The position numbers and the translations under genes were made by a program. The notes beneath the pieces were generated by a model. The model saw nothing but the letters and a program-made list of their open reading frames with translations. It made no database searches and was not told the DNA's origin. From NCBI GenBank assembly GCA_030765065.1, contig CM060976.1, positions 63,142,039 to 63,206,038 of the forward strand: DNA of 64,000 bases, in the 5' to 3' direction. The DNA comes from Deroplatys truncata (Eukaryota; Arthropoda; Insecta; Mantodea; Mantidae). This document shows, one piece after another, positions 23,103-33,945 of the stretch (position 1 is its first letter; every line of letters starts with the position of its first letter).

Positions 23103-24803
23103 CCAGGTGATTCGGCTGTCCCTATTTATTTTTTAATTTATGCAACGTGCTAAGCAACATATGTGACTTACGCCTTTCTTGAATTCCTTCTAAAGGCTGA
23201 TTTGCATAACACTTTATAGAGTAGGGATAGATAACTCAGTGCATAACCGTTTTACGGTACAGAATGCTATCATCATGTATGTCGATGCCAAAAAACATCC
23301 CACCCTGAAAATGGGAGCTTCAGTGGCACTTTAAGCTGATTTTACAAACTTTTATTCTTTAGCATACATTGATACACACCTTTGAAAACGCCCCTGAAGG
23401 AACAACTTATCACGTGCATCGGTTGACAAAACTATTTGAAAACAATATGGAAGATCTAGCAGTGGAACCAATTGGATTTAAGCCGCCAGCCAACAAAGGT
23501 TCGTTGTATAGCCTTGTCAAAAAATGCTAAGCATTAGGTAGATAATTTCTCTTCTGTCGCGAACTATGACATATTTCAGTTCATACAGTAATTGAAATGG
23601 CTGATGCAGTTTGTTTATTTGAGTTCAAGTTACCAAAATGACATCCAAACGCTGTATGAAGTTGCAAAAAGCATGTAAAGATTTGAGGTGGGGTTGAGTT
23701 TTGCTATTGTTAATTCGTATAGGAACCCCAACTCGCAACGTAGCATTTGCCGAATGGTATTATCATAGTTGCTTTACCACTGTGCCGCTTTAGTGTGCGT
23801 TCAAATCCGTCGGGTTAAGTTCAAAATTTTTTTTAACTTTTGTTTTATCTCTTTCGGCCTATAATTTGATATTATGATACAAAGAACATTTTTATTACAT
23901 TATAAGTGTGTAAAAATAGAATAATCCCCTTGTTTTTTCTACCGTAAAGAAGAAGAACCGCAAAGCCCAAATCATTTCCGGGCACTCATACGTGAAGAAT
24001 GCAGGTTGATTACACCGGGCATGTTACAACATGCAAGATGGTCTTTCCGGCAACGTACATAAATATGCATTGATGAAGGGGGTCGTCATTTTGAACATTT
24101 ACTTCGTTGATATATCCACGCTCTTTAACAATTTATTATTCTGTTTACCATGAACTTAGCACATTTACAAATCCTTTGTCAGTAGAAGAAGTGAAACATA
24201 AGGTTTAAACATGAAACAAAAGCTGTTAGATTTAATATCGTCGATATCTGCCCAAAAGAATAAAAGCTAACTACGTGACACGGTTTACAACACCAGATAG
24301 GTACAGATAATTTTCGTAAGCATGATACACAATTATCTGATTGTAATTCTTGTGTCTTTGGCTCACAGGAGAGCCAATAACAAAAATAAATAGATTAGTA
24401 TACTGAAATACAGAAAATAAACGCAAGGAGAAAGAAAAACAAATAACCAAAACAATTTGATGTTTGTATTAGATTCGAACTTCCGAAGCTAACCGTTGCT
24501 TTACCACATCCCGGCAGCTAATCCACTCGCACGTGTTGTCTCTCGCTCTTCGGGAAAACATACCTCTATCTCCTTGCAAGCATTATATCCATGAAAAGCC
24601 GTCTTTTTAAAGCCTTTCACGTCTCCTTGGCTACTTCAGGCCATTTAATCCTTAATGGTGGTTGTGTATGGTATCGAATAGAAGGACAGAGCTACAATAA
24701 CAGTTTGTTTGATAAAAGGGTCAATGTTTTCACATTAGTCTATAAAATGCGGGTTGCATAGATACGAATACCTAGGGTCAGCTGACTCACCTGGTATATA
24801 TAA
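23098..24803 (+). mobile_element. Decayed mariner-superfamily element
   Basis: Left terminus tataccaggtgattcggctg (about 23099) and the inverted right terminus tataccaggtgagtcagctg (from about 24803) pair over about 25 bp. The only coding trace is a transposase C-terminus at 24047-24121. The remaining 1.6 kb is degraded or foreign. Confidence 0.65.
24047..24121 (+). pseudogene. Transposase C-terminal fragment
   Basis: One frame reads FRQRT, stop, ICIDEGGRHFEHLL. This is the conserved Cys...Gly-Gly-x-His-Phe-Glu-His-Leu-Leu end of insect Tc1/mariner-like transposases. Stops lie before and after it. Confidence 0.6.
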
Positions 24804-24809
24804 TACATA

Positions 24810-25488
24810 AATTGTAAATACCCGTAGTATACCTATAGTTAAAACATGGGTTGTAACGATTTGTAAATAAATAAAAAAGTCCATGCAATACTGATACAAG
24901 CAAATGCATATCCATGCGGGCAAATCCACGGATTATGAGGAATGGATGCATTCCAGGATCCACAAAAAGCTTTGTTTTGCTCCATTTTTTATAACATTAA
25001 CAATCTCAAGTAAAGAATGTGTTACTCTAGATGTCTTTGTCAAAGTGTGAACTGAATTTTAATTTCGTTTTTAGGTGTGTTATGGGCACATAATGAAACT
25101 TACTAACATGCACAAATCTTTCTCGGTGGCTTAATAAATTACAAGCATTTTTAATCTTTACATCTATATACACGAGGGTAATTTGAAAATTTCTTAAAGT
25201 GACCCAAAGATTATTAGTATTTTCGAAGGAATATAATCTGAAGTTTCATTACAGTGTATTTACAAATTACAGAAAAAATCAATACGAGTGATTCTCCTAC
25301 TACATCCTTTTTTCTTTACATCTTTCCAAATAGGCTATCCTGTATATGCAATAGGCAATGAATCTTAGAAAGAAAATATATATGTTGTTTAGAGTGCTGT
25401 TGTCTTGGAAGATATGGAATTTAGAACCTGTATTTTTTCAGACATATTTTTATGCGTAATGCCACCTATATCGAGTTATTTTTTCTTT
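24810..25488. other. No recognised feature
   Basis: acgagggtaatttgaaaatt at about 25173 resembles a mariner terminus but no partner was found. Confidence 0.4.
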
Positions 25489-25491
25489 TGG

Positions 25492-26282
25492 CTTCCTCTA
25501 CCATGTACATAGTAGATATAAAAGATATCATATTCCATTAAAAAATTCGATACCGAGATTTTACCGAAAATACACGATTTGAAGCCCCCTGAATCCAAAA
25601 AGAAACATTTTTATAAAAAGACCCGCTTGTGGTGTGTGAACAGAATAAGTCAAAAATGGATATTTCGATCAATATCAAACTCGGTATTTAAGTTCAGTAT
25701 CTTCTTAAGATGCGACACGAAGTCTTTCAAGAAAATCCTCCCACCCCAAAGTCCTTCTGCATGAAACATTTTCGAATATTTCTTATTTTATAAAAATTGC
25801 TATAACGATTTGGATTAAAATGCCATATATTAAGGATATCTTCATTTGGGAGAAATCTTATGTATTCTTGTATAACTGGTAAGCGACAGACGGAAAAATA
25901 GTACACAAATCTGTACATCTCTTTAAAATATACAATTTATTTCCAGTAACCTTTTTGTGGCATAAGCCATTTCTGAAATATTCGTTATTAATGGTTAAAA
26001 TTGTTCAATACTTCGTAATTTATTACAAGTCGATTTTAAGTTGTTTCTGCACGGAAAGCGTATGGAATTTTTAAGGCCAGCATATAGCATCCAGTTCTTA
26101 AACATTTGACTATTGCTGTTCCCACTTGTATCTATAACGAAATGTGCAATATAGCTATTTCTGCAAAGGTTTATCTTGATAAAATTGGGTAGGTAGAAAA
26201 ATAAACTTTCATAAGAATAGCTTGTATATCCACTAATAAACATAGAGGGTAGAGAAAGTAATGTGAATGTAACACAGATTTT
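25492..26282 (+). repeat. R1 repeat, near-complete copy
   Basis: Left end cttcctctaccatgtacata, then aaaaattcgataccgagatt, cagaataagtcaaaaatgga, cgacacgaagtctttcaaga, aggccagcatatagcatcca and the right end agagaaagtaatgtgaatgt. It follows the 58.1 kb copy block by block and lacks the CA/GT run. Confidence 0.82.
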
Positions 26283-26289
26283 TTTAACG

Positions 26290-27680
26290 TTCTTGAATAA
26301 TGCTTATGCACCATTAGTGCACTTAAAACCAGAAAGGTAACAAGCAACTTCCTATACTGTCACCCCTGATCTCATAAATACATGCTGCGGCCATTTCAGT
26401 GATAAAAATAAAATTCCGTGACATGCATTCGCCGCATGTAGAAGGCTGTGGGAGTGGTTTTATATAGCCTCGGGCTGTTCTGTTACACGGTAGAACATTG
26501 CAAATAATTACCTTAAACGGACTAGTTACAGATAACTGGAATGTTGTCCTACGTTTTATTTCCGCAGTTATTCTGGGCTGCACGATTTACTAGCGTGTCC
26601 TAATTGTTTCATATTACCGTTAACGGTAGGTAAGTGATGTACTGAACACAAAACGTGGTTTAATTTGCACGTAAGATTTAATGAGGGCGGGGTCTCTCTT
26701 TGTTTTATTGCTTTTTTTTTCTTAGAATGAAAGCGAACGGGTAAAGGCGCTGGACAAACCTTAGAGTATATTTTTCAAATAATGAGGCCCAGCCTAAAGG
26801 CTGGTCCAAAACAATAATTGAGAACAGTAACCACAACGAAAACGATGAAGTATTTTAATGGGAGCGTTCACAGACAGGAAGCTTTTCCAGGCCCGGAGAA
26901 CGGAAAGAAGGTTTAGCCAAGTTTTAACTTTTTCGTTCTGTTCCCGGGCACGGCATACTAGATCCATATTGTGCATATTAAAGTGTTTGTAGAGATTATT
27001 CGAGGCGGCCGTGACATGAAACAGCCAACCTCTCTCTAGTCGCAAGCTGGAAACATGATACTGCAAGAAGTGCCTCCTAACCTCAGATCCTGACACCCGC
27101 AGATCCATTGAGCGGCGGGTCTTCTAGTGAAAGGATCATCTATAGTTTGTGTATATCTAACTCAATACTGGTTATTGCCTCAGAAATAATAGCAAACGCC
27201 GGTAGAAGTAAACAAAGAACAATAAATGTATTGTACATCATTAAATAAAGGAATGAAAACTTGGGACGACTAGAGGAATTGGAAATGTAATGGATCTCAT
27301 TTAGATAATGTTTACTCTATCGAGTTTTGATGTTAGCTAATCCTCATTATGTTGGTTGAACTGGAAGCAGGTGAAAAAATATTCATTGTCAATTAAAAAC
27401 AAATGAAATCCCAATGCGCAAAATAGACTTTCCTCAATGTGATCGATATGATCGATATGTATCTACACCCGTTCTCGTTATCGGACTGTTGTGAACCAAA
27501 ATCTTGTGTGCTGCACTGCTTCCCATTCTCGTTTCTCTTTTTACTACCGTTCCCGGGTCATTATGAACCAACCTTAAGTGGGTACGCAGCTTATTCCCAA
27601 CATATAAAAATTGATATATGATAATTAATTTTTCTTCCATGCCTTGTGTAGGCAGAGGTTGGAAAGGTAAAATAAAGAAT
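26290..27680. other. No recognised feature
   Basis: The minus-strand open frame 27108-26794 (104 residues) has no family I can name. No splice-compatible neighbour was seen. Confidence 0.45.
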
Positions 27681-27685
27681 GAAAA

Positions 27686-27800
27686 ATTCAATGCCATAGC
27701 CGGGATTTGAACCATGGGTCTTCGGCTTTCCCTACCGTTCTCCGAGTTATTGTGGCAGCATGCTAGTGCGGCATTAAATTCCCCAGCTGTCTCACATTTT
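27686..27800 (-). repeat. tRNA-derived SINE (S2), minus copy
   Basis: The inverse complement contains ggaatttaatgccgcactag, gaaagccgaagacccatggt, B box ggttcaaatcccggc and tatggcattgaattttt, matching the plus-strand copy at 27848-27965. Confidence 0.75.
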
Positions 27801-27847
27801 ATTCCGGTAAACCACAAGCCGTTCTCAAATTCAATTTCACGTGTGAG

Positions 27848-27967
27848 TTAATTAGGGAATTTAATGCCGTATAGACATGTTGCCGTGGTAGCTCTGTTGG
27901 TTAGAGCAGCGGCACAGAAAGCCGAAGACCCGTGATTCAAATCCGGCTATGGCATTGAATTTTTCAG
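27848..27967 (+). repeat. tRNA-derived SINE (S2), plus copy
   Basis: gggaatttaatgccgtatag, then the tRNA-like head gtggtagctctgttggttag (A box) and gattcaaatccggc (B box), ending tatggcattgaatttttc. With the preceding copy it makes an inverted pair that could form a hairpin. Confidence 0.78.
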
Positions 27968-27969
27968 TC

Positions 27970-28500
27970 TGCTTCTAACTATCTTTCCAAAAAGTGGTAC
28001 AGTTCAAAATAACGAAAAATTAAAACTCTTACAGAAAACATTATGAGCAGAACCTCGAATTATAATGAATTTGAAAATAACCATATTTTGGGATTAAAAC
28101 ATGCTAGGAGCCCTGTAAGTGCTTTTGGGCCTAGAAAAACATTGTTGTAATACTGACAAAAATGTTTGTCCATTGGCTTTTATTTTCATTGTTATTAAAA
28201 AATTATTCACATAAAAACCTGTTGCTTCCATCCTTTTCCTGCTATTGGATATTCACACAAATTGTTTTACTTACTTAATATCACGGAAATACACATTAGG
28301 CTGCTTTGTTAACAGTTGGGTTCGCAATTTTCGCCCTTTGTTACAGACTTCCCCGGATTATTAGACAAAAATCAAAACATCTGTAATACAACCATCCGCT
28401 CTAGTGTTTATCATAAACATTACACGTCGATTCACATTGTCTTCAATGTAAGAAAATTATCAATAATATATTGTAATTTATCCTGGGGAATCGTAAACTG
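27970..28500. other. No recognised feature
   Basis: Unassigned A+T-rich DNA. Confidence 0.5.
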
Positions 28501-28507
28501 GTTCCGA

Positions 28508-28990
28508 GCTAGATGACTCCGCGGTAATGTGTGTGAGGCTCGCACTCGGGATACCCCGAGTTCGATTCCCGCCAACCGCCCACCCTGACCTAGGGTTTTC
28601 GTAGTTTTCCCTGGTCGGTAAGCGAGTACTGGGATAGTTTCTTGTTTACCAAGATTTCCTTTCCATAATTTCCCTTTCATTCTGTTTCCTTCTCATCTCT
28701 CAGGTGTGCTTCTAGGCTTCGTGGCGTATGACGGTGCCGGATAGATGGCGTGGATGCTTGCTCAAAGGAAAGAGCACTCCCTGTGGACACTAGGGGTTGC
28801 TTGGTCGACGGGTCATTCATCGCCCTCTCTAGGCAGCTTGAGCAGTGTGCCTGAAATTGTTAGGGGCTTCCTCGCGTCTCTGTGGCCTGTCTCCTGTGAC
28901 TCCTTCACTTCATCCCTTCCTCCTGGGGAGTGGTGGTCACAATGGATTTATGTGGCTCTAAATATGCGAAGTGTCCCCCTCCTGGTATAA
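28508..28990 (+). repeat. S1 SINE copy 9, full length, subfamily b
   Basis: Head gatgactccgcggtaatgtg, ggctcgcactcggg and B box gagttcgattcccg (about 28559). The body has agttttccctggtcggtaag, ctcaggtgtgcttc, cctcgcgtctctgtggcc and ttcacttcatcccttcc. It is the most complete member of subfamily b here. Confidence 0.78.
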
Positions 28991-28999
28991 CCTATAGCC

Positions 29000-30050
29000 T
29001 ATCTTAAATTGATAAAGGTCTAATTGTATAGGTAGTTGGAATGGAAGACGGCGATAAGTACAAAAATGTGCCGGTGGGAAGCCTAAAAAACACCTGTTAG
29101 AATATGTAGTTTTTTATTTATTTAAATCAACTACTTTTACTAAAGATTCCCTTGACAGTGTTCAAATAGTTTCCAGTCAATGTATCCTAATTTGTAAAAT
29201 TCAAGAGTTGGTGGTTTTGTTTGCTTCTTCTAACCAATGAATATAAATGAAGAAACTGAAGAAAAATTTCAAAACAAATATTACACTTGTGTCAATCACA
29301 AGTAATTCTAACAGTACACAGTTTATTTTAGACAAGTACTTCTAATCTTATAGCAGTGGCTCAATTAGAGTTCCCTGAAGGGTGGCTATGTGTGAGCATA
29401 ACTCAAAAATTTGAAAAAATGCCAAATTCTCCCACATTGAAACCACTGATGCTTCATTTTCATAAAATTAGTGTAATGAACCTCATCAAAAACTGAATGT
29501 TCAAGATACTGAAATAATAAATATCATGCGCATCTAAAGTTGTATTTAAGTAGTTTTTAGGCTCTCTTCATTCCTACTGAATTTTACGTAATTGCGAATC
29601 CTTAGGAGAGCGACACGCTTTCTTCAAAGAAACTGTAGACATCTGTAAGATTCATAGAGTGTAAACAAATTGATGTCAAATATGTTTGCAACAAAACTTT
29701 GAAAAAGATACTTGTAAACATTGAACTGAAAATCATTCCTTAGGGAGTTATTAGCATTGATCGTTTATACATAAATGCAACTCAGATTTTCATTTTCCCA
29801 ACTTTCTTCCTTAAAATAGCTTTGATGTTTTATTTTGCCTTTTTATCTTTTTATGTGCTGCAGAAAACAAAGAGAGAACTTTTCAACCCTAATGAAGTAC
29901 GGTAGGAGAAAACAAGAACAATTTTCAGTATAAATGTTTGGGGTAGAATCCTTCATGGTCCTTATTTCTTCCCTTGGCATCTGACTGGATAAAATTACGT
30001 ACAGTTTCTCAGAAAAGAGTTGCATCATCTCACCGATGATGCTCCTGGAT
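29000..30050. other. No recognised feature
   Basis: A+T-rich; nothing assignable. Confidence 0.5.
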
Positions 30051-30054
30051 GTCA

Positions 30055-30330
30055 AACACAGAATGTGGTTTATGCAAGATGGTCCTCCAGCGGCTTTATT
30101 GGGATAGTTCAGTTTTTGAATGACCAATTTCCGCAAATATGGATTTGTCGCTGAGAATTCATTGAATGGTCTGCTTCACCATTTGAATTCAGCGGATATC
30201 TTTCTTCCTCTGGGGACATTTGAAGTCCTTGGTTTATTTATGTTATATACTTGATACTGAGAGCGCGTATCCAAACTGAATTTGACGAGAGGTTCCAGGA
30301 GTTTTCAAGAGTACACCTAAGATATAACAC
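30055..30330 (+). pseudogene. Mariner-like transposase catalytic-domain remnant
   Basis: Reading across frameshifts on the plus strand gives WFMQDGPPAA (second catalytic Asp region), VQFLNDQFPQIWICR, and further on a degraded stretch with ARIQTEFDERFQEFSRV, which matches the C-terminal region after the last catalytic acid. At least three frame changes are present. Termini were not found. Confidence 0.5.
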
Positions 30331-30489
30331 AGACTTTCGGGATGCATGGACGCAGATGGAAGCCACTTCGAGCAGTTTTTGCTACATTCACCCTAAATAT
30401 CACTTGCACCGTTAGCAATAAAATCATGTAACTGTGAAATAAAGAGTTTTTCAGGTACATGCTGAAGGGGTTTTAATTGTTGTAGCGGT

Positions 30490-31455
30490 TGCACCACTAT
30501 GGGCGTCAATTTGAAGCTGTTTTAGACCAAGCACGTAATGGATGCCAATATGCGGGAGATTGTTTCTAGGAGTGTTCGCCCCACGTACGATACAAAGTTT
30601 CCGGTGGCCTTCGCCCCACGTTTACTTTATGTGTAATAACTATTTTAATGTTATTTATTTATATATATATATATATATGTATGCCTCGGCTGGTCAGCAG
30701 TAATTTGCAGAACACGTATCTCTTAAGAGGGCTGGTATGGCTAAAGAACAAGGCTTCCACAAATTATAATTGTATTGTACATTTTTTTTTGTTAATCCTT
30801 CACACGATTAAATAATACTTCACTGATGTATTCTACTATAGAGCTGTGATATTATTGTTAATTACACTTTTTAACAGGTAAACTTTATATTATTCTCACC
30901 GCAATGAATTTTTATGTCTCACACTGAACACGTGCCGAATCAAACTCCTAGGGTACGCTTTCTTGTAGCGTCTACCGCTTGAATTTGTATATTTTCCCTA
31001 TTTCTAGTATCTGATTGGCTAAGCCTACTCCAATATAATATCTTTATTTAACTTTAAGCTTCTCTAGTTTTTGATTGGCTATTTATAAACTGTTTTAAAT
31101 ATTACATTATTATTGTTTCAAGAACTATTAGTAGCCTTTTTAAACTGTCTAATTTATTGTTGCCTCAAGCTTACCTCATTGTTAGCAACTTTCGGCTTCT
31201 ACTTTGTAATTCTGTTTGCTACAGAAGTCAGCTTGCTTCTATTCTCACAGCTCCTACATTGTTAAACTACGTAATACCTTCACATAACATTTTTATACAT
31301 GTACATAACAAAATAAACATAATACAGTGATTGCAATATACACTTTTTATATTATATTACAGTATACACATATTGCTTTAAGGCGGGCTGTTATTATATT
31401 CTATATTATATAATTATACTGATATCATTTAAGTGTTAAAAATACTGCCTCAATG
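30490..31455 (-). repeat. LTR-like direct repeat, copy A
   Basis: It is collinear with 32468-33475: shared blocks are gggcgtcaatttgaag, gtttccggt.gccttcgccc, tgcctcggct, agctgtga, ctgattggcta (twice), cctcattgttagcaacttt, tctcacagctcctaca, acacatattgctt and gggctgttatt. On the minus strand one end shows tgacgcccatagtgg, similar to a lysine-tRNA primer site, so a minus-strand LTR is the best guess. Inverted CCAAT motifs fit an LTR promoter. Confidence 0.5.
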
Positions 31456-31459
31456 CTCA

Positions 31460-32315
31460 TATGAATGTTTTCTTTCTGGGAATGTGTCCCCAAAAATTTT
31501 ATACCAGTTTGTTTACATTCGGTATAATTTACATCACATAAAATTTCTATGGCATAAATCATTTCCCAAATATGTATTCGCCGTTTTTCTTTGGAATTTT
31601 TCTCCACATTTTAAGAGTTCACCTTGAAAGTTCTTCTGTTTCTCATGGACTCTGCTAACAGTATTGATGTCAGGGCTAGCATACAATTATTGGCTATCAT
31701 TTAATTGCTGCCACAACCTAAAAATGTATATTATCAAGTAACTCAAACCATTTGCGACTAATATTTAACGTGATTAACGGGAGTCAGAGAGAAAAATGAC
31801 CTTTTTATGAATAGTTTTTAGAATAGACACGAAAATAGAGAGTATAGACGAAGAAAGACGTGTTAGTGTTTCACATCAGCTCCTTTGCCATTATATTCCC
31901 GATGTTATTTGCTTTGTGGAGGATGTACGGTGAACAAATTCTATTCGTATTGTCTTTGTGGATTTAAAGTGTAGAGTTAATTAAGAATATATTCTTGCCA
32001 GAAGCAGCTAGGCCCACACTCTTCACCCAGCCACCACATTGGACCTCCAAATGATTTGTGTTGCATTATAACATGGCATGCATCTATTTCCGAGGCAGAA
32101 TACCACAGACCTTGGCAACAATCTCTCTCCACCTGTAATACAAAGTGTTTACTAGCTCCCGGAATATTGGCACGATGTTCACTGTTATGTTCTCGCACCC
32201 CTTTACAAGCAGACTATATCAAAAGTTCATTTGTTCACTACTCACAATTGCTACATCTTTAGATTGATAGATCAGCACAAGTTTACAGCTACAGCAAAAG
32301 GTACCATAAACATAA
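31460..32315. other. Spacer between the two LTR-like repeats; nothing recognised
   Basis: I found no gag, protease or reverse-transcriptase motif in this stretch, which is far too short for an intact retroelement interior. Confidence 0.5.
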
Positions 32316-32317
32316 AG

Positions 32318-32458
32318 CGATGTCAGGGCGAGAGCACTTCAAGCTAGAGCTGTCCATCGAACCCTAGAGCTTAAGAGTTGCCCGACATTCGTCTTCTCAG
32401 GATAAGAGAAAACCTTATCCAGGTAACACACTAACCGAGATTCGAACTCGTGAAGAAG
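32318..32458 (-). repeat. SINE fragment
   Basis: The minus strand carries a B box gagttcgaatctcgg (about 32445). It is followed by gtgttacctggataaggttt, tctcttatcctgagaagac and a tail near 32320. The part upstream of the B box is cut off where the LTR-like copy B begins. Confidence 0.55.
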
Positions 32459-32467
32459 TTTGTTTTC

Positions 32468-33475
32468 TTTACGTTATTTGCACCACGCTTTGGGCGTCAA
32501 TTTGAAGAAGTAGTTTGTTATAGGAGTTGTATTATATTTCAACTGTTGGGGATCCTAACTTGTAGTAGTTGCAACCTCACGTATAGTAAACAGTTTCCGG
32601 TAGCCTTCGCCCCAAATGTACTTTCAGGTGGCCTTTGCCCCAAGTTTAAAAAATATTAACTTTGTAATTTGACTGTTTCTTTAAGTATTAAATATTTATG
32701 TTTGCCTCGGCTGCGTCAGTATTATTTTAGAGACATGGATATCTTGGCAGGTCTGTGATACGACTAAGAATGTAGGCTTACACAGATTTTAAGTTTTAAT
32801 GCACTCCTTTTTATTACTCCTTGACATAAATTAAAAAGCACTTCACCGACATCGAGAGCTGTGAGATTCTTTTATTTAATAGTACTTGCACTTTTTGACA
32901 CGCATACTATTTTCGTCTCACACGAATACATAATTTCTCGAGGACACATCTCGCGTCTGGTTATGATCACTGTCTAGAAGCAACACGTCTGATTATGAGC
33001 ACTGTTTGGTGGCAACTGAATTGATTTCAACCGTCTAAACTTGTAAATTTCTGTATTTCAAGTCTCTGATTGGCTAATCCTATTCCAATAGAATACCTTC
33101 ATTTAACTAAAGCTTTTTCTGGTTGTTGATTGGCTATTTTTAAACTGTCTCAAAATTTACATCATTGCTGCTCTAATAATGTCTAGTAGCATTTAAACTT
33201 CCTTACTCATTATTGCCTCAAGGTTACCTTATTGTTACCTCATTGTTAGCAACTTTAAACCTATTTCTCACAGCTCCTACATCATTAAATTAAGTAATGC
33301 ATTCACATAATATTATTGAACATGTTTACAATAATATAAGCATATGCAATGACTGTTACATACATTTTACAAATTATTACATACACATATTGCTTCAAGA
33401 CGGGCTGTTATTGAATTTACATATTATATAATTAGACTGAAATTATGTAAGTGTTAATAATCTTGCCTCACTCGA
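32468..33475 (-). repeat. LTR-like direct repeat, copy B
   Basis: It aligns throughout with copy A at 30490-31455. The minus-strand end reads tgacgcccaaagcgtggtgc, close to a lysine-tRNA primer-binding site. Two attggcta motifs (minus tagccaat) sit about 450 bp from that end. It ends about 200 bp before the first coding exon of the Swim-like gene. Confidence 0.5.
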
Positions 33476-33676
33476 AACCTCTTGAATGTGAGGTAGTCAC
33501 GCTACCCCTCTACCACAGAGATGTGCGACTCGTATTGTTATTGATAGTTACTCTGAGATTCATTTCATGATTGTTACTATCGCTCTTAGTTGCCGCAGAA
33601 GAAAAGGAAATCTGTAGTTGATGGGTAGTGATTTTGACTGTGTCACAACCATGACCCTAGTTATTATTGTTTGCAG

Positions 33677-33945
33677 GATGACGCGAGCGACAAGCTGGAA
33701 GTCAGCCGTGCTGACACTGGTGCTGACCCTGGCGGCCGTTAGCATAGGTTACGACTATTCGGATCTGCAGGGTCCCTACTGTTCAAAACGAGGGTGCTGT
33801 GATGGTCGACTTGACGAATGTGCTATGCCCATTATCGGAACCCTCTGTTACTGTGACGACTTCTGCAACCGGACTCGCAGCGAGGACTGCTGTCCAGACT
33901 TCTGGAGTTACTGCAAGGGAATCGAGGTTCCTCAAACCATCCGAC
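33677..33945 (+). CDS. Swim: Swim-like exon 1 (coding): signal peptide and somatomedin-B domain
   Basis: The exon follows an acceptor (tttgcag) at 33670-33676 and ends at a donor (gtaagt) at 33946, in phase 1. The start is the ATG at 33678. It gives 23 residues of basic then hydrophobic signal peptide. An in-frame ATG further upstream at 33618 would extend the protein through the acceptor and put a poorer N-terminus ahead of the signal peptide, so it is not favoured. The ten cysteines between residues 35 and 79 are the somatomedin-B fold of the TINAG family. Asn64-Arg-Thr is a possible N-glycosylation site. The AG one base before the ATG implies a 5' UTR exon upstream, which I could not locate. 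Confidence 0.9.

Noticed and set aside
25173..25215. Mariner terminus at acgagggtaatttgaaa
   Set aside because: No matching inverted end or transposase trace found within 2 kb.
26794..27108. 104-residue minus-strand frame as a host gene
   Set aside because: No motif, no compatible splice neighbours, and no homology I can name.
27890..27965. Possible tRNA gene at 27.9 kb
   Set aside because: The same sequence occurs inverted 100 bp away with the same non-tRNA flanks, so it is a SINE head.
33618..33677. Upstream in-frame ATG as the start of the Swim-like protein
   Set aside because: It lies before a good splice acceptor, and using it would bury the signal peptide behind 20 extra residues.
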